NCBI RefSeq assembly: GCF_028389875.1
Contig: NC_084666.1
Span: forward strand, 62,318,422 to 62,382,421
Length of the DNA: 64,000 bases
Direction: 5' to 3'
Source: Rhea pennata
Lineage: Eukaryota > Chordata > Aves > Rheiformes > Rheidae
Shown: piece after piece, positions 1 to 12,720 of the stretch
How positions within the stretch are numbered: the first letter of the stretch is position 1
Layout: the number at the start of each line of letters is the position of its first letter
Position numbers and translations under genes: made by a program
Notes under the pieces: model-generated
What the model was told of the DNA's origin: nothing
What the model saw: the letters and a program-made list of their open reading frames with translations, nothing else
Database searches by the model: none

Positions 1-536
1 AACAAACACGTGCTTGTGTTTTACTGCAGCATTTATCTTTCTTTCTAGTACCTGGAGGCTTTGCTATACAAAAGAGACAAGATGGTTAAGAAAAAAAAAT
101 CGATTTGCTGGGGGCTTTATTTATTTATTTTCCTTCTCTGGCTTAAAGATTAGATGTTTTCTCTTGGTAAAGCTGGATATACCAACTGGCATTGGCTGTA
201 TTAAAATAAGGAAGAACCTCAATCAAAAAGCCTCTCCTAAGGCAAGCTTTCTTGTTAATATGCACCAACATGAAAGGCTTTCTTTTCATCCTATACAACT
301 ACAGTGTGTGTAAATTGCAGGGGGCTCATTGGCATAAATCTTGGCTGTGACCTCTGAGGTAAACTGGATTTACATTACTTTCTGACAAGAATTAAATGAA
401 GGCCTTGTGGATATATGAACAGCCTTCTAGACTGCAACAGATGGGCATGAATGTGCTCCCTAGGCAAACTATCAGTGACATCTGTGTCCTCCAAATTCTG
501 GTGGTCTCAGCCAATTAGCAGGCAAAAGGGAATGGG

Positions 537-575
<39 letters not shown>
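537..575. repeat. A39 homopolymer
   Basis: An uninterrupted run of 39 A; no retroposon body was recognised upstream. Confidence 0.95.
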
Positions 576-576
<1 letters not shown>

Positions 577-2940
577 CCAGCCTCTGCACAGCTACCCAAG
601 CCAGAGCTGAAGCAGAAATGCTTCTGTTTAGAAATGGGATCAGAAACAGCCCCCAGCAGCAAGGAGATGGTTATCTGGCTGGGTAGACTACAGAAGCAGC
701 ATTACAGAAAAAGCTGAAGTAATTGGATGGAACTGATATTAATATTAATACAGAACAAATTCCAATCACAGGTAAGCCTGTGTAAGACTAGAGTAACATC
801 ACTACCATGATAGTCACACTGATGTAATGGAGAACAAAGTTTTGCCCAGTGTTAAAAAGCAGAAAAGGGTCCAAAGTGAAATGCAGTGCCTAACTTAGTT
901 AGCCCAAACATTGCAGAAGCCTAGTTCTAGCTCCGTATTCAGACTAATGCCGCATTCTGCTTTCCTTCTGGAAGACTGAGCTAAGCGTCCAAATGTAAAG
1001 TCTACCACTACAAACCTGTGCTTAAAAACATTTCTCCTTTGGTGGGTAACGTCCAGGCAAATTCTACATTCACCAGTGCCTGTACCTGCCTGGTCCAAAG
1101 CTGAGCTTAGTGCCCTGTGAAAGAGCATCTAGAAGTTGCAAGCAGAACAGGAAAAGCATTTTCATATTTTTGTTTGTTAGAACGATGGTTGGGATTTTTT
1201 AGTGCAGCAAAAACCAAAACATTCGTTACAGTTATTTAAAAATAATGAATTCCAGAGCTTTATTTCAAAGCTAGCCTTAACCCAGGAATGTTGCTTGCAT
1301 GAACTTTAAACACCAGCAAGGTTTTAAGTATGGGAATGGGAGACGAGGGGGTGATCATCCATGGAAAACTTTAAAACAAGAACACAGGGCTACACTGGCC
1401 ACCTCATGGAGCTCATTAAATGAAACATTTGGGAGTCAAACTGATAATTGAACTAGGCCATTCGATCTCTTCATGAGCCAGCCCTCATGAAATACATTTT
1501 ACAAGATATTTCTGTCTTCCCCAAAATTTTTAGCTAATACACCTAATTAAATATCCCTCCCATTATAAGAGCAGGCAGCATCTCTGGCAATAACCAGATC
1601 CATGATGGAGGCAGTGCTTAGTACTGAACAAAAGCACCTGTTGTTTTGCCCTAGTAATGACTTTTCAGAGTGGCAATTTGCACTCTTCTCCCTCATCATT
1701 GCTAGCTCATGCCCCACTAGGGAAGGCAGAAAAGGGAATAATTGAGGGGCAGATCAATAAATTAAAAAGTTAAAAAAAAAAAAGAAAGAAAAAAGGAAGA
1801 CATAATGAATTTGGTACAGCACATATTTTTAGATCAAAGATGCCTTTGAAGTGACAAACTCTTAATCCATAAACTACTGAAGCACTTCCTTTCTCTCCAA
1901 AACTACTTGTTGTCAAATAAAATGGAAGTTAAGGAAATTATCTTTATCTGAAAATGGCGAAAAGAAGCCATCACCTAATGACAGCCTTGTCAAAATGACA
2001 ATTGGGGAAATTGTTAGGAAGGCAAGGCCTAAGGACTGGAGGAATAAGCTTGCTGTTTGCTCTAATCTGGTCAGGCAGGCCCCACACAATTCCAGTCAGC
2101 TTGCTGTGTGAAACAGCTAAGTCTTTGTCAATGATAATAGGGGCTGGAAAGACTTCTCTTTCATGAATATGTATCACTCCCCCCCCCCCCCCATGTCTAC
2201 AGAGAAAAACCCTTCAAAACTGCAAAATAAAAACCAACCCACCAACAAAAAAAATCCCCAAACAACAAAATCCTAAGCTCTGGGGCTGTGCAGAGCAAAA
2301 AACTACTAAGTAATGAAAGCTCACGTTTGGAAAATGGCGCCAGAAGGATCTTCTTCCCAAAGTCTTTCCTGGGACTTTTATTTCCCAGCACACTGGGATG
2401 AGGCACTTCAAGTCTTCACTTGTAAGTATGAAAAAGCAAAATGACCCATTGGGTGTATTATGTCCATCACTGTATTTTACATCAAGTATTTGTCTGAATG
2501 TGGCGCTTAGGTGTCAAAACCCTGGTCACACATGCACATCATTGGGCTGATATAACAGAGCCTCACATGAATGCCTGATGACTTGTGGGAGAAGATCATT
2601 TTTGGCAGGTCTAAATGTTTCCACGTGCAAAGGTTTTAAGCACAGGCACTGGATTGGTTTCATATCAGGATAACAATTTCCCTGTGAAGTTTACAAATAA
2701 GTGGCATTAAACATTATACCTGGAATCATCTTTATTAATTACATACATACGCTAATGCAATAAGAATGGGTTCCTTTACATGTAACAACACACTCAAGGC
2801 TTTAAGAAGGGGCCAGTGATTTCCCAGTGCTCATGTTAAAACAATTTTCTGAGAGGTGTTTATGACCTTCTGCAAATAAAATCTTTCACAGCTTCACAAG
2901 TCAAACTGTTTGAATCACTGATCCCTTCGAAGTTTTAGGG

Positions 2941-3002
2941 ATATACACACATATATATACACGTGTGTGTGTGTGTGTGCGCACACACACATGCGCACAC
3001 AC
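2941..3002. repeat. Alternating TA/TG/CA microsatellite with GCGC
   Basis: A purine-pyrimidine alternating block in which TG repeats pass through TGCGCA into CA repeats, largely self-complementary. Confidence 0.95.
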
Positions 3003-6000
3003 AGTATTAATTCTCAAGAATTCAAAAGACTGGAATAAAACTGGAAAAGGAAAGCTAAATCCTGCCAACTGAGGCTGATATATAGACAGAAGATGCTTTA
3101 AAAGGTTGAAACGGCTCAAAAACGCATGTCAAATATTGTCTCTGCAGGACTGATCCAGAATCTCCTGTAAGCCCAAACCTGCCCTTTAAGTCAACGGAAG
3201 GACAGACAAGGAAACAATGAGGAATCGAACCAAGTCTATGCCCGTTATGGAAGACTTGAACATATTTTAAGGTATAGTGGATTTTTTATTTTAAGGTATA
3301 GTGGAAAGTTGTGATATTATTAAAGCATTTGATAGTGTTTAAAAATTTACCTTCAAATGTTTATTATCTTTTTAGCTTTGCTTGTAACACTGCAAAGTAT
3401 ATCTTAACTTACTAAGAGAAACTGTGGTAATATTACAAACTTCACTTTTTCTCCAAATAGCAAATAGAAAATAAAGTTTGACTTCCAGCAGAGATATTGA
3501 GATACAAAGCTCAATTTTGAGGGTTTTCAATATTATGCAATGTTTGCTGTAGACATTTCCATTTCATTAGCATATTCTACTTTACATGAAACCCAGCAAT
3601 GAATGCTGTCCCTGATCTAAGGCTAATCCTCTTTAAAGAGCTACAGGCTATATTACATGTGGCCATAGCCACGGTTATGCCACGGCTGAATCACTTTGAA
3701 GCCTATTGAACAGTGTTCCCTTGTGAGACTGCATACAAACCCACAGACCAACGCTCCCTGCGTTGTGAAATCCTACTGTTTTTGTCACCAAGAATTTTAA
3801 CGGATATAACCTCCTAGCCCCCTTATTTGGGGCTAGGAGGGAAGAAATACGGGGCTGCCCTCACTACCTTTCAGTGAGGATTTACAACTAAAGCATACAC
3901 ACCTAACATAGTACAAACACCTCACTGCTACACATTAGAGAGCAACTGCTCAAAGGGAGAGTAACTGGAACAAGAGAAGGTAAAGATGAACCAGGCATCA
4001 GCTTCCTTGGGTAAAAGCTCTGTCTCCAGTACAACTTTTTCAAGGCTTCTGAAATACAGCAGGTTACAATGGTTCAGTTTTAAAGGATGGCAGACACTAT
4101 ATCCCCAAATGGGAAAGAAACAGAAGATGCCAAAGCAGGAGTATTTGTTCCCTCCTTCCCCCCCCCCCCCCCATTCCACCTTAAAGCCTTTTTTGTAGAA
4201 AGGCTCACATTTATTTCTGCCATCTTTGGTTCAGGCCTATTTTTTGTTCATTTCGTTTTAGGATGCTGGCTAGAAAGTAAGAGTTGTACTATGATGATTC
4301 ATGAGAAACTAAATTCACCAGAATTTAAAGCACACACCTGAGGAAAACTGACAGTATTGTATTGTGCCAGGTAGCTCCACAACATAATAGACATCACAGG
4401 TAAAGCTATTCTGGACAGCATCATATATATCTTTAAATAAAAACTGGGTTAGCTACCTTCAAGGCAGAGTGCATTTGTTGCATGCATGTACCATTTAACC
4501 CCTTAAGGGATGAAATAATGGAATTTGGTATTTATTGTCACACAGCACAGAATGTAGAATCCTTAATACCTATACAAATTCAAATGAAAAAAAAAAGAAG
4601 AAGAAGAAGAAAAACTCCCTTCACTGATGTATTGTTCCTGCTATATATCAGCAGAGGACAGTTTCTCCGTTTTAGGGCATATCTTTAACTCTTGAAAATA
4701 GCCCTCTTTGTTCAATCACTGCTTTTGAAGAGAGCTGTAAAGGTTGATTCTGTTCAGTCTGCACTTTTACACAGGAAGTTATCTCCATTTAAACAGTATA
4801 GAATCAGAGAGAGTGAGTAAACTCAGTCCCTATGGTAAAATCTCATCCCCTGTGAAGGCAATGTTTAAGTTGCTTGTTTTTTTAAAAAAGCACTGCATCC
4901 TAAATGTTGAATATCCTACAAAATTTAGAACTGCTACTATATACCTGAAAGACAAAACCATATCACTCCTCAGGTGGTACATGAAAGGACAAAATATTTT
5001 CTCTTTCTAATTTGCAAGAAGTCTCACAAAATAACAAGGGTAAGTCTCTATACTTCTAGCCAGCATATACTTCTCCCTAAAACTAAACAACCAAATCTTC
5101 CACTAGTAAATCACCTCCATATACAGCTGAAGAGAGAAGACTATCAAATAACTGAAAACTGGGCTCCCAGTTATTGGTAAACACAGACAACTCCAGTAGG
5201 ACTAACCACCAAATAAATCCCTGCTTTTTAACTATTTTTTTAAATAGAGTTCCTTTGTTCTACAACTGTGAGGAATGAGCACAGTTGCAGTTAGCAACTG
5301 TGTACAGAATACTCATCCCCAGTGTGTTCCTCTAAGTTGCATGAATGATTTCTCATTTTCAGCTCCACTGAAATTCATTAGGACACTTCTCTGAGAAACA
5401 TGCTCTGCACCAAAATGCTTAGACTTCAGTCTTCATTCCAAATTCAAGAACAGGGAAGAGCTGACGATTCTTATGGATCAGGGTTTAAAGATGATTTGTG
5501 TATAATTTTAAGCAAGGAGCAATTCCTGAGTACCTGTTCGATGGCAGTGGACCTCCCTTACTCCTCTTCCACTTCTTGTTCCCACTGCTCATGAAAGCTG
5601 GGATCATGCATAGCCTGTCTCCCACAGAACGAGCCTTCCTCCAAAATCACAACCATCGGGAAGAGGGGGCTCCATCTCACAAGGAATGTCTTCACTTCTT
5701 TCCACACTGTCCCTGCTGTCCTTTTTTCTTTCTTGCCCTGGCTCCCTACCAGTTATTTAAAGGAAGGACTGCCATCCCTCAGTCAGATTAAGGAAGAAGA
5801 TGCTGAAGATTCCCTGTTGGGTCAGTTCAAGGTTCTTGCTGTGCAATGCTAACAGGCCAAAGGGGATCAGTCTGTTCCACCTCACAGCCTCTTGCTGGTA
5901 TTTACCTTATTCCTTGACATCCCCTCACAGCGTGGTTTCACTGTCCTGTAGGTCATTCTACAGGCCTCAGTGACAAAGCAAACACAGGGAGGAGAGAATG

Positions 6001-6847
6001 ACTGGGGGGGGGGCGGTTAGGAAACACAGCCAGGAGGATGGTGAGAAGAAAGAACACCAAACCAGAGGGGCAGGAAGATGGAGGAGAAATTGAGATAGTA
6101 CAGAAAAGATAGAAACAGGGAAGAAGATAGAGGGAAAAGACAAAGACAAGTTAGAGTGGAAAACCAGAGGCAAACCATGATGTTGAAACAGAAAGAAAAC
6201 ACAAGAGTACCAGGAGAAAACATGAGAGTACTAGGAGAATGGCATAGACAGGGTTCACCTTGTAAGATACAGTTCTCCTCACCAGTCAAGAGATGTGGTA
6301 TCATCAGGAGTTGATTCAGATCAGACGAGATTGAAAACAGAAGCACTCCTTTTCCTGAGTAAAGGAGAAGGATGGAAGCAGTAAAAAAAACATGGAGGGA
6401 ATTGCATGCCCTTTTTCCTTTGGAATACCTCCTAACTGCTTCATGATGTAGAGCTATTTTTGGAAGCAGGATTCAAAATTTCAGTGAATGCAACTCCTTC
6501 TTGTACATATCTCCTCCCTCTCACACCGAGATCCAGCTGACTATCTTGCTATATATTTAGAGTGTATGTGCCCATAGTGGTTCTGTACAGATACACTACA
6601 GGTTGCTAAACACCATCTTTATGTGACTATCCTGGCATATTTCTTCTCTGTGTAAACGTGAGGCACTTCAGCAAGGTTAACAGCAATTAACTGCAGAACC
6701 TAGCCGCAGACAGTTGCTTCCTCTTTTATGTCTTTCCTAAACGAACTCATGGAAGCTACTATTGTCACTATTGCCATTTATTTAAATACCACAACAAGCT
6801 CATGCAATATCAGAATGATAACTCCCACTTAAAAACAAACTCCCAAA

Positions 6848-6883
<36 letters not shown>

Positions 6884-6884
6884 G
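6848..6884. repeat. TC then CA microsatellite
   Basis: About ten TC units followed by about nine CA units, directly beside the CpG-rich block at 6890. Confidence 0.95.
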
Positions 6885-6889
6885 TCAGA

Positions 6890-7480
6890 GCCCTCCCACC
6901 TGCGGCAGAGGAGGTCGGTTCAGAGCAGCGCAGCGCCCGGGGCTGCCTCGGGACCCCCGGAGGAGGCTGCGCTCCCGCTGCCTGAGCGAAGGCTGCCACC
7001 GCGCGGCGAGGACCCGCAGGCGGGGAAGCGCGACCTGCGCCCGCTCCCACCATTTCCTGCACCCCAGACTGGGCCAGCTTGAACTGGACCAAGAAACGGG
7101 CAGCGACATAGCCTGAGAGGAAGAGCAGCCAGAGGCTGTAACTGCGGCATTTCAATCCAACACGCGTGATAGTTGCAGCTTTTGGCCCAGCACAGTCTAT
7201 GCACAAGCAAACACACCTGCCGGCCCTGCACTTTACAGCTCTAAAGCACTAACGGGCTCTCAGGAACCACTCCTCCTCGGCTGTGTGTGTCCCTGAGGCA
7301 CGGAGGACCACTTCCAGCCACCTCAGCGCTGCCCAGAGAGCCCGGCGGGAGCCCTGGGACAGCTCCGGTACAAGCTCAGCAAGCATCCTGCCACAGAGCA
7401 CGCCTGGGCCCGTGCGACACGTGCCCACCGCTGCATGGCAAAGGCATGGCGTGTAATGCGGGGGAGAGCGAGCGGACAAG
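6890..7480 (-). promoter_or_regulatory. Second CpG-rich block with possible - strand first exon
   Basis: CpG-dense DNA, most strongly 6900-7060. On the - strand it ends in a good donor, CCGCAG|GTGGGA (exon edge 6900), followed immediately in the putative intron by GT and GA repeats. It may be an alternative ALPK1 promoter/first exon, or a start of an unrelated noncoding RNA. No conserved protein is encoded. Confidence 0.4.
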
Positions 7481-8938
7481 CTGCAAGGCTACTTGGAGGT
7501 GTGCCAGAGGGGCTGAACAAACGAGGGGGATAAGGACTGGGCTGGGGTGGTAACAGATTAACATTTTTCATAGCCTTTCCACTAAACCCACTACATAAGC
7601 TGCACTTGAGACGTTTAACCTACGTGGTAGACAACGCGTGAATGTTTTGCTTATGTCCCCTGCTGGTGAGAATTCAGCCTTGCAGAGTAACAGTATCTCT
7701 ACGCACCTGCTTTCAAAACAAACAAACAATGCATTCAAATCCACCATGGGTATTTTCTAATGCAAAGTTTGACACAGAAGTCACAACTAGATCACAGCTT
7801 CTGCTTCTGTGTTCACGTGACGACACCATTAACAAATCCACTGTACTAGTGAGCGAGAAGCCCAGTAACCCCTGGAAAAGGGTTACCAGAAAAATACTAA
7901 TTTTACCTACAGCTTCCATAAACACAGTTCCCCCTGTTACACCTAAAACCCTTGTGTCACACGGCTGGCAAACCTGTGGGCTACATCTGTGGTTTTGATA
8001 AGCACCTGTAAACGTTTGGCCCTGGGAATGAAGGAAAGAACCGCAGCGAGATCTCAACATCACTGAAATCAGGCCAGACTTGCTGTTCATCTAACAGGAT
8101 GCAGAGTCTTTCATAATACTCGTTTAAATAGCTGAGAAAAGTAGAAAGTGTCAAACTACCTATTAACTAGCCTCATATCTTGTCTCCAAACACAGATCTG
8201 CAGAATGGCTTTTCACAGCAAAAGAAACCGAACTACCAAAGAACATGTTTCTTAAATACTCGAAAAACATTTTTCTATCTATCACAGAATTCCTAACTTG
8301 TAATAAACCAGGTGGATCATTAAAAGCCTTGCCAACAGCTCAACATGTTAGAACGTGCAGAAAACCATTATAGGGATGTTCTGTTAAAGCTTCATCTATT
8401 TTCTTGTCGACTTCAGTAAAGTCACTGGCCACTCCTGGAAAACACAACTTAGCAATCCACTAATCATCTGTAGCAAATAAAGGAAACGGGCTATACCTGC
8501 TGCTCCTCCTTTAGTTGCTCATCTTTACATGGGAAGTTTTATCACAGAAGGAGTAGGTTGGAATAGCTGAAATTCAATGCTGCAGCACAAACTGCCAGTC
8601 AAGTAACTACTAAATATTTTTTTATTGTTTTATATACATGTTAAAACAAATGTGCCTCCCAATCACCATAAAATGGGTATGCTTTTCATCAAAAGCAAAT
8701 TTGTCAAATAATAACATTCTCCTGCATGCTTTAATATCTAAAGCCTGTAGATTTTACTGTAGTATTCACTAACAGAGCTTTGACCTATGATCATCACTGA
8801 AATCAAAAAGTAATAGTTCAATTTAATAACAAGATAAACACTCTTAAAAAGCACACATGCCTTAGAAGCAAACCTCATGCACAGTCTAGGCAAAGCAACA
8901 GGAATGACAAACAATCTCTGAAAGGAATCAAAACTCAC

Positions 8939-8968
8939 TCAATTTCTTCCACAACAGGTAAAGGACGG
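8939..8968 (-). other. Candidate 30-nt leader microexon on the ALPK1 side
   Basis: Acceptor with a long pyrimidine tract (CTGGCTTCCCCTGTAG) and donor TGA|GTGAGT. It is too short to identify. It could splice after the 10070-10156 exon. Confidence 0.25.
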
Positions 8969-10069
8969 CTACAGGGGAAGCCAGGGGTTGGAGAAGAGAA
9001 GTTTTGTGCTCAGCTAGCCCAAAAGAATTAGCTGTCTTGCAAATAAATAAATAAATGTTATTTACATATAGATACACAAAACCCCTATCCTTTCACTCAC
9101 TAACCCAGAATACACTCCCTTATTATTTATTAATTTTTTAATAATCTTATTACCCAAGATGAACTTTCTGAAAAGAGAAAGAAATATATCTGTCTTCAAC
9201 CACTCTCAGACTTTCAAAGCTGATCATGACTGAAAGTAGTTTAAGAGTTCCCAGATTTTTCCACTTTATAAATGTACATATTTGGGATGCGGAATTATCC
9301 AAAACCATAAGAAACTGGATCAAAGGTTTTGGCCTTAAGAATCAGTCCAAACTTGTTAAAACGCACTACCACAACAAAAGCACCCCCACCTCTATCCCTT
9401 AGCTTACCATAACCACCAATTACAAATATTTAATCAGCCCAAACAGCTAGCATCTCTAATGCAGCACTAGTATCTACAAAGAGAGGCCGTACTGGACATG
9501 ATAAATAAGCACCACAGCACATTGGTATCAGAAGGAACACCCATTTAAAGTAACGGGCATTACTTTTCTTTCTTTCTTTTTTTTTTTTAATAGTACTTCC
9601 TCCTCTCTTACAATTTTTATTTTAGTACTTCCTCCTCTCTTACAATTGGTAAGGCAATGAATATACAAGACATTCAAGACAGCTTGAATGGAAAGCACGG
9701 CTCTGCTCCATCTTCATTTACTCACCCAACACTCCTTGTAATCGAAGGGAAAACTGTGTTGCTGGCTGTGCAATGTGGCTTGTACACGTTTCTATTCCCA
9801 AAGTGACTGAGATTTCAGATGTACCTCAATTATCAATTTCATAACTCCAGGGTTGCTAAAGTACAGGGAGGTGCTAGTAGAACTTCCAGGGAGTAAAGTG
9901 CTTTTTCTTCCCAGCACGTACAGTGGCTAAAACCAAACAGGTTTTGTAAAAAGGTGCAAGGGAGGAGCCAGTTCCTGCCTCTGACACCTTCCAGCCTCTG
10001 CACACTACACAAAACAGGACAGCAGCAAGAGCTGCTCCAGTAACTAGGTAAACGTTGACATCAGCTCAC

Positions 10070-10156
10070 CTGGCTTGAGTCCCAGCGTCTTGTGCACAAC
10101 ACAATGCTGCCCAGCTCTACCAGCTCTGGGCATCTGTTTGCAGTTTCCCTTTTTGT
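10070..10156 (-). other. Candidate ALPK1 leader exon
   Basis: 87 nt between a strong acceptor (TTGTTGTTCCTTTAG) and a perfect donor (CAG|GTGAGC). Two frames are open for 28-29 codons, neither resembling ALPK1. Its position, 1.7 kb inside the divergent side of the TIFA island, suits a 5' UTR exon of ALPK1. Confidence 0.35.
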
Positions 10157-11879
10157 CTAAAGGAACAACAATAATAATTAAAAAAATACAACACAGGAAT
10201 GAACTCTAGTAAACTAAGTAACTATTACTGCAGGAAATCCTTAAGACTACACTCAAAAGTATGAATGCAAAGAGCCAAAGTCTTTTCTCATGCAACAGGA
10301 AACTTTGAGTCATTTTCCTGATGCTGGTGGCATTCCAACCAGTGTTAAACTTGCAGAAGAAAGCACTAAATCCATTTCCTGTCATCTCCTGTATGAAGTC
10401 ATGCAGAGTATTTAATTCAAAAGATAGCAAGAAGTATGTAAGTTAATTTAAGGCTACATAATCCTAGAAAAAAAAAAAGAGTACTCACACAGCTCAATAG
10501 CTACTAGTATCAAAATAATTTGATCAAAAAAGAAAGATCTAGCTCTCACACAGCACGGAAGTCTTGTAAATATGCTCTGCTTCCGGAAATGAAAGGCGAG
10601 GACGAATTACAGCAATCAGCATGTGCAGTAAATGTAATGATTGCACAATTGTGGGTTTTCCAGAAGAAGGCAAAGCATTTTTGTGTGAACATATGTGCCC
10701 AGCCCAGATTGCTGCAAAAAAAAAAGGGGGGCTTTCCAGTAAGTCAATAACTTTAAAGAAATGTTTTCATTATCTGTTTTTCAAAATGATTTCTCTCCAA
10801 ACAAAATTTAACCTCATTTTTCAGATGAAAAGGGAGAAAGATAGAAGAGAGCTTTTATCTGCACCCAGACTATATTGTATAAAACCAATTGCAGAAGAAA
10901 GAAATCAACAAAGAAAGAAATCAGCAAACTAGAACTAATTTCCTTGTCCATTGACCAAATAAAAGGAATCTGCAAAAGAAGTTCATTTTAACTGACATAA
11001 ACATTTTATAACCTATGTCAAAGCAGTCAGATTTTCTGTACTTTATTAAGACACAACACCTTTGTCAGGGCCAACACTACACAAATACACACGCGGGGCA
11101 CAGAGTAGTCTAGGATTAAGGTTGAGGTCAAGACTTGTATTCTACACCCTGCCTCTTGCATGGGAATCAACGTACTTATTAAGAAAAACTAAGCAGCCAA
11201 ATGAGAGGTAACGGTACATTTTTCCTACTAGACATTATTTCCTATGCAGTAATGGTGCCCCAGGACTGCCAGTTTTCAGCTCAGCTTAGATAAACAGCCA
11301 AGAAGAGATTAGGTTTTTACCAAAGGCAGTTCAATGAAACTGAACCACTGTTGCTTCAAGCAGAACAAAATAACTGAATAGTTTATTTGTGATTATAAAA
11401 CACTATGAAATAACTCTTATATTTAAAACGCTACTACTTCTATGTACTAACATTGGTTTCCGAAAGGGTTAAAGTTTTGGAGTTGGCAATTGAAATTATT
11501 TTGTCTGAGATCAGAATCTGTGAACTGGGCTCACACTCTTTGTGACAGCAGTGTGACTACTCATATAGTAAAATGCTCAGGAGCACAAGATTTTTACACA
11601 TCTATATAAATTCCAGATAGAGCTGAGACTATTTTTTCCACTTACGCATAGTAAAGAACTCTGCATTTTCAGAGAAGTCGCATAAAAATTCCCTAGCACC
11701 TGCCGAGCAGAGATCGATTTTTTATTTTTTCTCTCAAATGCGAAACTGGGCTGAATACCCCATGCAGTTTTAAGAAGTGTGAGGAAGCACGCTCTAAGGA
11801 ATACAGCAGGTGGGAATCAGGCATTGAAAATCCATGCCAGGGACATACACTGCTCCCCTGGACACCTCACATGCCAACA

Positions 11880-12720
11880 CTCGCCTCAGGGCGAGACCCC
11901 GGCGCCTTTAGCGGGGCTCACTCCCGCACGCCCAGCAACGGGCGCTCCCCGCGGGGCGACGCCGTCACCCGGGGGCCACACGCCGTGCTCCCGGCCCTCC
12001 GACCCCTGCCCTGCTCCTGCCGCACGGAGCCTCCTCCACGCGCTCTGGCCCCTGCGCCCGCCGCTCCTAACGTAGGTGGTAAGAAAACAACCCACCCGCC
12101 GCCTCGCTTTGCCCTCCCCCGGCTCGCCCGAGCGGCTCGCGGCGCTGCCCGCTGCCGTTGAAATCCGCACGTGGCTACGCCGCCTGCGCAGCTCTGGGCT
12201 CGGCGCGCGCGCGGCTACGCCACCTGCGCAGCCCTCGGCCCGGCGCGCGGCCGCCCGCCCCAACCGCCGCGCGCGGCCGTTGAGGGCCGTCAGCGACCGT
12301 TGGCCGCGCCGCGCCGCCCCCGCCCGCCCCCTGCCGCGAGTCGCGCCGCGCCCGCGGGGCTCTGACGGGCCGTTTCGCAGCGGTAGCGCCAGGCAGAGAG
12401 GGCAGGGAGCACGAAGGACGCCGGGCGCACACTCTCCGCGCACGGCGGAAGGCGGCCGGAGGCGCCGCGGCGGACCCCGCACCCCCAGCGGACAGGTGAG
12501 AGCCCGGGGACAGTCACCGTGGGCGCAGGCCGAGCCCGTGAGGCGGGGAGCGCGGCGGCCGTGAAGGGATCCCCCGCCCTCGCGCTCAGCCGCGCCTCCT
12601 CGGGAGCGGGCGTGGGCTTGTCGCGACTGCGCGTCTCCTTGTCGGCTGTGGCGTCGCGACTGTGCCAGTTTGTCACTGTCAGTTCTCAGCGATCGGCTTC
12701 CAGCGCTGGGGAAGGATGTC
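11880..12720. promoter_or_regulatory. CpG island promoter of TIFA, probably shared with ALPK1
   Basis: This block is dense in G+C and CpG within AT-rich DNA. A + strand donor GACAG|GTGAG after 12495 is a good end for TIFA exon 1. On the - strand a possible donor (GGGA|GTGAGC, exon edge 11922) could end the first exon of a divergent transcript. In mammals ALPK1 and TIFA start head to head, so a bidirectional promoter is expected. The island holds three CCGTTG (MYB-like) motifs at 12155, 12277 and 12297 and a tandem repeat with TGCGCA cores at 12173-12249. The exact start sites cannot be read from sequence. Confidence 0.75.

Larger units (their letters stand above)
1..6840. other. Gene-poor region, probably ALPK1 intron
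   Basis: AT-rich. No ALPK1 coding exon (alpha-helical N-terminal or kinase domain) is recognisable on the - strand. Notable contents are a 39-bp A tract (537-575), a TG/CA block (2941-3002), a perfect 12-bp stem hairpin (3810-3840), C tracts near 2178 and 4158, a GAA run near 4593 and an 18-bp direct duplication at 3264/3288. Confidence 0.45.
7481..11879. other. Likely ALPK1 first-intron sequence
   Basis: Apart from the two candidate leader exons, no gene is seen. A 25-bp direct duplication (9591-9615 and 9623-9647) is the clearest structure. Confidence 0.35.

Noticed and set aside
451-717. 88-codon frame with a poly-lysine run
   Set aside because: The frame is created by an A39 tract; no splice support and no similarity to known proteins.
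6829-7206. 125-codon - strand frame in the 6.9-kb CpG block
   Set aside because: It runs across the microsatellite and the proposed donor, and its GC-driven composition shows no domain.
1-11879. ALPK1 coding exons
   Set aside because: I looked on the - strand for the helical N-terminal and alpha-kinase segments remembered from the family and saw none. Only leader or intron sequence seems to be present.
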